Shown piece by piece: positions 42,766 through 64,000 of a stretch of DNA of 64,000 nt. This stretch comes from Haematococcus lacustris (Eukaryota; Chlorophyta; Chlorophyceae; Chlamydomonadales; Haematococcaceae): positions 893,727 through 957,726 of the forward strand of contig JASKMD010000031.1 of NCBI GenBank assembly GCA_030144725.1, given 5' to 3'. Below the pieces are notes generated by a model. The model made no database searches. It was not told the origin of the DNA and was given only the letters and a program-made list of their open reading frames with translations. The translations under genes and the position numbers were made by a program. Each line of letters starts with the position of its first letter. The stretch's first letter is position 1.

Positions 42766-43194
42766 CCGTACTCTCCCGATCGATTCCCTATTCCGAATCG
42801 TTTTTTGTCCTCCGGGAAACCGGGAAAGAGTAAACAATGTAATTGTTCTGTCCTTCGGGGATGTGGTCAAACAATAAGTTGACCTTGACGAAAGTGCCAG
42901 CAATGGACCAGTTAGTGGTCCGGGGCATCAGTGCCGCCGACGCGGATGCTAATCGGCACCGCGAGCTCCTTATACACGATGAACAACGTTTCCGGATGTC
43001 TCTCAATCGTCAAGAGAGACCTCGACAGTCAACAATGTCGATCATGTGATTTTGATGTGAGATTAATGGGGTGGGAGGCTTAATTATTTATATGCACGAA
43101 GGCGTTCTCAAAAGTGACTTTAGACGTACTTTGGCCATCGGGGAACTTGAAACAATGAAACTTTTGGATTCGGGAATCGATCGGGAGAGTACGG
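42766..43194. mobile_element. Tc1/mariner-like MITE (TA duplication)
   Basis: CCGTACTCTCCCGATCGATT at 42766-42785 is matched by its inverse at the right end (to 43194). TA is present on both outer sides (42764-42765 and 43195-43196). The 429 bp interior has short open frames on both strands but no transposase domain. Confidence 0.85.
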
Positions 43195-43892
43195 TAGCCC
43201 TGCTTACAGTAGCAGCGCGTAGCAATAAAAGACATACAGCGCAACAGCTATACCTGCTTGACACAGCCGGTTGAACGCCATGCCATAACTCGATACGTCC
43301 ATGCACACACCGAATGGCTGTTGCTCGCCGGCATTTGTGCTGCCCACCTCCTATCACAACTCTTGGCTATCGCGGCAGTAGATGTCCTGACCCACTTCCC
43401 CCTCCAGATAACCATGAGCCCGGTCGCCGCTCCAACGGCAGTCCCGGTCGCTGCTGGGTCACACCATACTGAGTGGGCTGCCCGCTGCGCTTGTTTGGTC
43501 GGTTGACCTGCACAGCCAACACACAGTTCACCCATGCACGTGTTTATCCCCTCCTTCTAGATGTTGAAGAGTCTTTCCACGCCAGCCCTAGTATGGTGGC
43601 GCTCACCCAAGGGTCAAGATGATTTAGCATATTGCTAATGGTGACTGTGGTGTGCGCTGCCAAACCAGTACAGCATGGGTGGCCTTGCATGCGCCATGCA
43701 CTAAAGCCATGTGTGGGGCTGGCTGGCCTGCCCCACAGCCTCATTCCATACCACCATCAGTGCAACCAACGGTACAGTGGGTCATGTGTCAGGCTTATGC
43801 CATTGAGCCACTGGGTCATGTGGCAGGCTTAAGCCAAAGTGTGGTATTACACTCATTACAAGCACCGGGGTGCTGAGGCCTCCCCCACCCAC

Positions 43893-56743
<12,851 letters not shown>

Positions 56744-57136
56744 AAGGAACCAGTATGATGGAGTAACACGTTGATAACCTCCAAAGTAGCATCATGCCCG
56801 CCCCACCCCCAGGCCAACAAATCCATATGCTGCAGCGAGACATACAGCATACCGCGAACCATACAGAGAATGTTGGGTCAGGCCCATGGCTTGCTCAAGG
56901 CGGCTGTTGCGCCCACAGCATGCATTGTGTTGAAAAGTCCTCACTCAGTGAGTCACTGCCATGTCGGGCAATCCTCAGCTTCTGCTGTCTCGCAAGCAGA
57001 AGTCTTCGTACTGCAGAATGTGTGTCGCCCGGGAGCGACTCAGGGAGTTCCCGTGAAAACCCTGCATGGACTACCCGTGAAAAGCCGTGAACTTAGATAT
57101 GATTGATTAGGAGCGCCTGTGAGGCTGCATCGCGAT
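56744..57136. promoter_or_regulatory. Probable bidirectional promoter between genes D and E
   Basis: Gene D starts at 56743 on the minus strand, and gene E begins shortly after 57130 on the plus strand. The gap of roughly 400 bp must hold both promoters. No specific factor sites are identified. Confidence 0.45.
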
Positions 57137-57344
57137 ATGGCTACTAAGTGGGCTGAGGGCCGGCCGCGCATCGAAAGCGCGCAAGAGGAAGCCTGCCGCG
57201 GAGCTGATCGACATGCAGGGAGAGCACAAGGCAATGGTGCGGGTGTTGGCACGCCCGCTGCACCGACCGCGCCGCGTACTCCCGCCCTGACGAGGCGGAT
57301 AGTTGCAAAGGGCTTCCTGCCGTTTCACAGCTTCGCCGCATCGC

Positions 57345-60300
57345 AGCTTATACATCGCAGTAGCCAAACTCAAGCTGACCGGGTGCCGTATCACTGCAGG
57401 AGGTTCCCGCCCAGTGTACTCCCATCGACGCTTCTTCGACGGCGTGATGTGCAAAGCCAACGCCAGCTTCAGCCCTGCAGACTGCGTCAAGTTCATGTCC
57501 GCGCTGCTGGAGTTTGACGACCACCTCGACATGCTGTACCGGTTGACCAAACCCCGGGTGAGCAAGTTCAGCAGCGGACAGAGCATGGTGTTAAGTCTCA
57601 ACAGCTATGTGCCTTTCCCAGCGCTGGCTGGTGGCAGGAGTTATCTGCTAACCAGCGCCACTTGCTGAGTGCAGGAGCATGGGTTGAGAAACATGAAGTT
57701 GGCCCTGAGCAGCAGTGACTCGCCCCAGTTCCTTGCCCAGTCCGTGGTGCCCTTCCTGGCCAAACTGGGTGATGACAGCCTGAGCAGCGGCATGTGCAGG
57801 AAGCCCCTGCTGCAAGTGCTGGACACCATCACCACCATACCTGGCCTGTTGCCCTGCCTGGGCGAGGCCATCACCTCGGGCAGCCTGCCTGATGCCACCC
57901 CAGTAGCCTGGTTTGCCCTCACCCTGGCACTCAACTCTGAAGCAGCCCGGGCTAACCCTGAGCTGGAGGCATTGGTGCAGCCCCTGCTGGCCTGTGGTGG
58001 CGGGGCAGCTGCAGCAGCGAGGCAGTTGAAGCAGGTGCTGTCACCGGCTGGGTCAGGCCCTGGCAGCAGTGGCCTGGAACTGGCCCTTGAGGACTTGAGA
58101 GTGCAGGCAGGGGGCCGCCATGACAATGATGGGACTTCAGGGACATCAAGATCATCCCCACATCAGAGGAGGTGGGCAGCAGGCAGCAGGCAGCAGGCAG
58201 CAGGCAGCAGGCAGCAGGCAGCAGGCAGCAGGCAGCAGGCAGCAGGCAGCAGGCAGCAGGCAGCAGGCAGCAGGCAGCAGGCAGCAGGCAGCAGGCAGCA
58301 GGCAGCAGGCAGCAGGCAGCAGGCAGCAGGCAGCAGGCAGCAGGCAGCAGGCAGCAGGCAGCAGGCAGCAGGCAGCAGGCAGCAGGCAGCAGGCAGCAGG
58401 CAGCAGGCAGCAGGCAGCAGGCAGCAGGCAGCAGGCAGCAGGCAGCAGGCAGCAGGCAGCAGGCAGCAGGCAGCAGGCAGCAGGCAGCAGGCAGCAGGCA
58501 GCAGGCAGCAGGCAGCAGGCAGCAGGCAGCAGGCAGCAGGCAGCAGGCAGCAGGCAGCAGGCAGCAGGCAGCAGGCAGCAGGCAGCAGGCAGCAGGCAGC
58601 AGGCAGCAGGCAGCAGGCAGCAGGCAGCAGGCAGCAGGCAGCAGGCAGCAGGCAGCAGGCAGCAGGCAGCAGGCAGCAGGCAGCAGGCAGCAGGCAGCAG
58701 GCAGCAGGCAGCAGGCAGCAGGCAGCAGGCAGCAGGCAGCAGGCAGCAGGCAGCAGGCAGCAGGCAGCAGGCAGCAGGCAGCAGGCAGCAGGCAGCAGGC
58801 AGCAGGCAGCAGGCAGCAGGCAGCAGGCAGCAGGCAGCAGGCAGCAGGCAGCAGGCAGCAGGCAGCAGGCAGCAGGCAGCAGGCAGCAGGCAGCAGGCAG
58901 CAGGCAGCAGGCAGCAGGCAGCAGGCAGCAGGCAGCAGGCAGCAGGCAGCAGGCAGCAGGCAGCAGGCAGCAGGCAGCAGGCAGCAGGCAGCAGGCAGCA
59001 GGCAGCAGGCAGCAGGCAGCAGGCAGTGCAATGCCATTGCCTGCGTAAGGTATGCAGGCAGCAGGCAGGGGGGTATGCAGTGCCATTGTAATCCACCAGG
59101 AAAGCACGGTGCACAGCACCATACATCGATGCGTGATGCTGGCATGGCATGCTAGGACTGACTTAGCATGGCACACATGTCACTGCTGGATAGCTGCATG
59201 CTGCCATCCACATATGTTGAACGGGGTCAGGCACTAACATGTGTGGTTCGCTGGCTGGCATGCTGTCAGGCAAGCTGCTCACATCCACCCTACCTGCCCC
59301 TGGCGCCTAGCAGCCAACAGACTACCCCAGGGGTCCAAACCCTTGTTGCAGAGGTGAGCCCTGACACCTTGACTGGGGTAGTCGCATATGAAGTGATGCA
59401 ATTGAAGTGATGGCGGATCAGCTCACTAGCCTCATCAGCCTCTCCATGTGCCTCTCCATGTGCCGCTTCGAACAGATAGCTGGCCTGACTAGGTATACCT
59501 GCAGCAAATAAACTCATATAGCATGGTCGGACTGTCTGCACCAGAAGGTCTCACACGGACATGCCTGCTATGTAACAGAAGATATGATGGGTGTTGCCTG
59601 TTGCCTGAGGCAGGCATGGCCTTACACTCTTCTTCGCCAGCTCCGCACAGCATTTGTCACCTCCATCACTCGATCAAACTCCACACCAATCACCTCGACC
59701 ATAGCTCACAGCCTGCACTACTGGCTGATTGGATGGCCAGCGCTGTCTCACTCTTCTGACAGCGCTGTTCCTCTCTTCTGGCACACTGCCTTGCAGGTGT
59801 CTGGAGGGGATCATGAGGCAGCAGAAGACATTGCTGATGCCCCTGAGGCGCAGCTGCTGGACCGCCACTTCCGGTTGCTGCGGGAGGACATGGTGGCGCC
59901 CCTGCGGGAGGTGCTGAGGACACTGACCCAATGGCAGCAGCAGGATGTCAATGCAGCGCGGGGTGCGCCCAACCAGGCAGCCATGCAGCAGGTGCTGCGC
60001 AATGTCTATCATCAGGTCAGCGTGTTGGGCGTGTGCAAGCAGCAAAACCGCATGGCATGCGTCATGCTCAGCTTTGCGCTACCACCTGGCCACCAAGCTA
60101 ACCGCCTCAGGAAGATAACGGAGAAGGAGGAGTTTTGGGACAAGCATGGACGGGGTACCATGCCGCTCAATGCCCTGGTCTGCCTAGCTTCCCCAGGAGA
60201 TCCATTGCTGTTTGGCACTGTGGTCAGGTGAGAGCACACTAGGAAGCTTGACAGTTGTCCGTGATCCAGCTGCACCTCCTAAGCGGAGTGTAAGCCACAA

Positions 60301-61722
60301 GGGATACCACACACGCTAATCAGTGCACAACTAGCGAAGGGGGTGTTTTTTGTATATGGTTTGCCCTCGGGACGAGACACTCCTCATGAGGCAGTACTGC
60401 ATCATACCTATTAGTGCATCACAGCATCAAATTTCATCGTGCAAAGTTGCAACATAACCAGTCTAGTAATGATTAGAGTTAATAAAGTGGCTGTGTTGGT
60501 AATTCATTGATTATTTATTGGTTTGAAGATGGTTGTTCCTTGTGGGTTTATATGCTTAGTGCTCAATGCTTAATGTTTAATGCTTAATGCTTGATGCTTA
60601 ATGCTTGATGCTTAAAAGGCTTGATGCTTGATGCTTAATGCATTCAGCATGAGATATTGCAAAGTGTTCAGCATGTCGCAACAGATGCCTTGCCCAGCTG
60701 CATTCGTATGGACACCTACAGCCTCTGGCTTGGCTCAATGAGGGCGGGCTGGTGCAGCCAGCAGGTCAGCCACAGGACGGCCATGGCCTGGCAGCACCCA
60801 GCGACATCCCAAGCACCACACTGCTCCACTGCTGCCAGGCGTGAGCCAAAAGAGATGGCCGAAGCTCTGCCACTGGTGGGCGTGTCCTTTGAGGCGGGCC
60901 GGGGCCTAGAGCAGGTGCTGGCATGGATTGGCAGGACGCTGGCCAACAAGGTCTTGGTGCAGGTGAGGGCAGCAACCCAACAGCAGGCAGCGGCTAAGCT
61001 ACAGCATGGCAAACATAGATCAGGTGCCCGGGGTGCACTCATGCAGCCTTGCCCTTTTTCAGCTCTCATCTCTCAGCTTTCATGCTCCCTGCAGCCTTGT
61101 GGCTGGACGGTACTGGTGCAGCCTTGCCCTCACTCTTATCACCTCTAGCTCACTGTACATGGTGCATGTGACCGCCCAGCCCGCCTGCTGCTGCCTGGCT
61201 GCTGCAGGTGTCCACCAACCTGCTGAGCATCAGGCCAGTGCTTGAGGGGCTGCAGGCGCTGCCCACAGTGCCACTGGCTGAGGAGCTGGTGTACGGCCAG
61301 GCCCCGCAGCGGCCCAGCTACCTCTCTGCCATACAACTGAAAGTTGTGATGGCGCAGCAACAGCTGGTGGGCCAACCACCCTGGAGCACAGCGCCTTGCA
61401 CCTTGCACAACAAGAGCTATGCCCCTGACACCCTGCACCTTGCTACCACCCTGCACCTTGCACCTTGCATACAAACGCGGCTTTGTTGCAGCTTAGCAGG
61501 CAAGCTAGAGCATGCCCCTGACACTCTGCTTGGCTGCATAGCAGTGGCAGGCGCTGAGGCACCTTGACATCGACCAGGCATGACCCTCCGTGGAACACGC
61601 ATACCCTGTCATCTACAACAGGGGCTGCTCGTCTCCATGCATGTGTTGTAAGCAGCTGGTCTAGGGCCCAGACCCATCAGCCTGTGATCTGGGTGCAACG
61701 GCAACCATGTGGCCAGGCACCA

Positions 61723-61763
<41 letters not shown>

Positions 61764-62023
61764 GTGCAGGCTCTGCAGCTTGCTGGCAGAGCCCTTGACC
61801 CTAGCCAGGCGGCAGGTCTGGAGCGTGGGCTGGGCCAGCGGGTGGCGTTGATCCAGGGGCCGCCCGGCACTGGCAAGACCTTCATCGGCGTCATGCTGAG
61901 CCAGGCCATTGTGCGTCACAGCCAGGAGACCATCATGTGCGTGTGCTACACTAACCACGCGCTGGACCAGTTCCTGGAGGCCCTCCTGGACAAGGGCATC
62001 AAGGACATTGTACGCATTGGAGG
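57345..62023 (+). CDS. Gene E: ZNFX1-like (NFX1-type zinc finger) SF1 helicase, 5' part
   Basis: Exons: about 57345-57557 (FFDGVMCKANASFSPADCVK), 57675-58171, 59270-59353, 59797-60227, 60839-60962, 61208-61342 and 61770-62023. The order matches the ZNFX1 N-terminal region: an armadillo-like part (FLAQSVVPFLAKLGDDSLSS), GGRHDND with FRDIKIIPTSEE, LDRHFRLLREDMVAPLREVL, VMLSFALPPGHQANRLR ... LVCL, then the UPF1-like helicase core with Walker A GPPGTGKT and TNHALDQFLEALLDKGI. Family members are RNA helicases acting in small-RNA or antiviral pathways. Walker B, later helicase motifs and zinc fingers lie beyond 62023 or are lost; none is seen before 64000. The first exon and start Met are unclear (candidates near 57137-57209). 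The 57675-58171 exon has an apparent frameshift near 58131. The donor at 61343 (GTTGTG) is weak. Confidence 0.8.
58176..59026 (+). repeat. Heptanucleotide (AGGCAGC)n array of about 850 bp
   Basis: About 121 near-perfect 7 bp units begin only a few bases after the donor at 58172 and fill most of the intron 58172-59269 of gene E. The 7 bp unit keeps all frames open, creating long spurious Gln/Ala/Gly/Ser/Arg or Cys/Leu/Pro/Ala peptides on both strands. Confidence 0.96.
60550..60645 (+). repeat. (ATGCTTA/G)n degenerate tandem repeat in a gene E intron
   Basis: About a dozen units such as AATGCTT, GATGCTT and AATGTTT lie in the intron 60228-60838. They are AT-rich compared with the surrounding exons. 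Confidence 0.85.
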
Positions 62024-62756
62024 GTGAGAACAACACATTTGAGCGCACTCACATTGAGGCGCCCGTTTTTCTCAATCCTTACTCCAGGGCTGAGTCTCCA
62101 GTCCCATTGCTAGTATCAATCTTAGTAAACTGCCTGAAAGGCCGGAATCGACCACTGCAACATTGACCACTATACTTGCAGACTCCTATGAATAGCTGCA
62201 TGGTTGATGCGGCTACGGAGCTCTTGGCCCTGTGATTTGGATCGTGCAAAGCCATGCAGTCAGTGGCATGTAGCTGATGGCTGCTGCTTGACTCGACTTT
62301 TGCCACCATACCACTGCCCCTTGCTATTGCTGTCTGTGACTGCCTATGTGACGGACTACTTCCTAGCGACTGCCCCTTGCCTAATGCCCATTTGCCAGCT
62401 GATGCCCATGGCTGTCAATGGTGCCAGCAAACTGGAAACTCACCTTGTCATCTTGACCAAAGGCTCCCAAGATGACTTGAGAAGGTAACCGAGGACAACA
62501 AAGAGGTGTCTTACACGAGACATTGAACCCACACAAGGTTCAGCAACACTAAAATAGAAAACAGTGCCTTGACCTGCTCGCACTACAGGTTGCTGAGACA
62601 CAGGCTGGCCGTCAACATGCAAACCAACACCATGTGCAACAGTTTGCATGGCCTGGGTGCACTCATGAAGTTGAGGTGCACATGTGCATAAGACACGCTT
62701 CATAGCAGGCTCACACAGGCATGACACAGCCCTGGCTGTGCAAAGCTTCACTTGGC
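62024..62756. other. Region after the last recognised gene E exon
   Basis: No continuation of the helicase was found on the plus strand. A minus frame (62751-62440, containing EPAMKRVLCTCAPQLHECTQ) is rich in Cys and may belong to the retroelement to its right, but no domain is recognised. It may simply be a long gene E intron. Confidence 0.35.
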
Positions 62757-63853
62757 ATTAGCGGTGGCCAGCTTGCCCTGCTTTGGCTGCTCTGGGTCAC
62801 CCTGGTTGGGGTGACTCATTCCTCGAGGCTTGGCATCAGCAGGAGGATTAGAATAGCCTGAGAGCTCCCTTGCCTTCAAGGCTCACATGTCCTTGTATGG
62901 GCAGAGGGGCTGCAGATGCTTGGGATCATAGCAGTGATGGCAGTACTGGCCAGGCTTCATGTCAAACTGCTTGGCAGCTTCAGTTGCCCTGGCCTTCAGG
63001 TGAATGCAAAAAGAAAGAAAGAAAGAAAGAAAGACTACTCCCCCCGAAGCTTCCGGGGGCGTGCAATAAGGAACCGCGCGCCGCTTCTGGCCTTTCACAC
63101 CATGCGGAGGGCCCCCGCGGGCTGACGTATGCCTAAAGGGCGCTCTCACAGCACGACACGCCCCGGCTCGGAAACATGTCGTGTGTGGAAACATGAGCTT
63201 CATAGGGAATCAGCCTACTCCACTCCAGCTCCTACCCCGCACGATGGCGGGCACTGCCCTCAGGAGAGATCGATTACGCCTAATATTTCTGGCCCCTTGC
63301 GGGTGTCGATCCCCTGTCCTCTCGCAAGGAGAGGGAGGTTTGTAACTACTGAACCACACCTGCTGCATGGGTGAATGCATTAGGCCACTGCGGTTCCAGC
63401 TCTCATGCCTGCCCTGGGCGCAGAGCGACCCTTGGGCCTGGCAGGTAGGTCATGCTAGGTGCTCCAGGGGGCACTAGTGGTGTTGGCTGCTCGCTCGAGG
63501 CCCTTAGCCAGGTGCTTGGCCTTCTCTGCCAAAGTCGCCAGCGTGCAGTCCTGTTGCTTCTCCAAGAACGACTGGGCCAAGTCTGCGGAGGACGGGTCGA
63601 TCTCACCCTCAGAAGCTTCATATTCCTCCTCTTCTTCCTCTTCCGCTTCTTCGTTGTCGTTCTCATGAACGCCTGTCTGCTTTGGAGGGACTGGAGCATT
63701 GTCCTGCTCAGTCCACGGCGTTGTTGCATCAAGAGCACCGTTGGGAAACAAAGCTGCCCTCAAGGACTTGGCAAACTCAGGATCGGATAGGGCTAGAGCC
63801 AACATGGACCAGGGACCCGTGGGATCACGTGCCAGCGCCTTGTATTTCGTCAT
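62757..63853 (-). pseudogene. Gag-like retroelement relic with CCHC zinc knuckle
   Basis: From the ATG at 63853 the minus strand encodes MTKYKALARDPTGPWSMLAL, an acidic Glu-rich segment and DLAQSFLEKQQDCTLATLAE, with a stop at 63455. Beyond the SINE insertion it resumes with KARATEAAKQFDMKPGQY and then CHHCYDPKHLQPLC, a perfect C-x2-C-x4-H-x4-C knuckle (about 62945-62900), followed by a basic/Gln tail ending at 62757. Gag-type nucleocapsid proteins have this layout. Stops and a frame change show that it is a dead copy. No reverse transcriptase is in the window. Confidence 0.65.
63009..63369 (-). mobile_element. tRNA-derived SINE with (CTTT)n tail
   Basis: On the minus strand the element begins with a Pol III-like head: TGGTTCAGTAGTTACAA (A-box-like), a perfect 5 bp stem and 7-base loop CCTCT-CCTTGCG-AGAGG in the place of an anticodon arm, then GGGGATCGACACCC (B-box-like). 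A GC-rich body follows, ending in repeated CTTT (63010-63034 on the plus strand as AAAG). The flanking 10 bp direct repeat GGTGAATGCA lies at 62999-63008 and 63370-63379. It is inserted into the gag-like relic. Confidence 0.82.
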
Positions 63854-64000
63854 TTGGCCTGGTGTCAGTCATGGGGTGTCGGTATACAGAACCCAAGGTA
63901 GCGTTCAGATTGGACGCGCCTTCAATCTTTTCAGTGTGTGAACGCCATGCACGGCTTAACGTTGTTATATGTGCCAGACTGCTGCAGCGCAACTAGGCTA

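Noticed and set aside
58163..59176. Several 320-460 codon Gln/Ala/Gly/Ser/Arg and Cys/Leu/Pro/Ala frames
   Set aside because: The 7 bp repeat is open in every frame; it lies between the in-phase exons ending at 58171 and starting at 59270.

Overview
The window looks like nuclear DNA of a green alga of the Chlamydomonadales, most probably a Haematococcus-like species (inference). The evidence is small exons joined by GT-AG introns with CTGCAG-type acceptors, GC-rich codons, introns full of CTGC/CAGG/CTG microsatellites, a flagellar intraflagellar-transport gene, and recurrent algal repeat families. I see no bacterial features.

Five host genes can be read. Gene A (+, about 0.5-18.9 kb) is a very large gene built as a short coiled coil, a WD40-like propeller, a TKL-type protein kinase and a low-complexity tail of about 1,800 residues carrying repeated F-x-SPF-D-N motifs. 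Gene B (-, about 31.0-25.3 kb) is an unrecognised coiled-coil protein. Gene C (-, 39.0-35.5 kb) is IFT57, a subunit of the IFT-B complex, complete or nearly so. Gene D (-, 56.7-43.9 kb) is a large predicted type I membrane protein with a signal peptide and a late membrane span. Gene E (+, about 57.3-62.0 kb and beyond) is a ZNFX1-like (NFX1-type zinc finger) SF1 helicase that starts divergently from gene D and is cut off after its Walker A region; one of its exons contains an apparent 1-base frameshift.

Between and inside these genes lies a dense, nested transposon landscape. About 19.5-23.8 kb is a relic of a family with a TnpB/Fanzor-like C-terminus, split by a 3.0 kb TIR element that has its own two-exon transposase-like gene. 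About 31.2-35.4 kb stacks a pogo/Tc1-like element, a second TnpB/Fanzor-like relic, a 1.0 kb TIR element inserted into that relic with a GCTA duplication, and a 454 bp hAT-like MITE with a perfect 8 bp duplication. Uninterrupted copies of the target repeats elsewhere in the window serve as empty sites and prove the order of nesting. Two copies of the second family (29.1 kb and about 52.8-54.0 kb) are flanked by 14 and 16 bp direct repeats, as expected for target-primed insertion. The right edge (62.8-63.9 kb) is a gag-like relic with a CCHC zinc knuckle, interrupted by a tRNA-like SINE with a 10 bp duplication.

Several introns consist almost entirely of tandem arrays that begin a few tens of bases from the 5' splice site: (TGCC)n in genes A and D, and a 7-mer array of about 850 bp in gene E. 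Host gene models were built by joining exons whose splice phases agree; unresolved junctions are stated in each entry.
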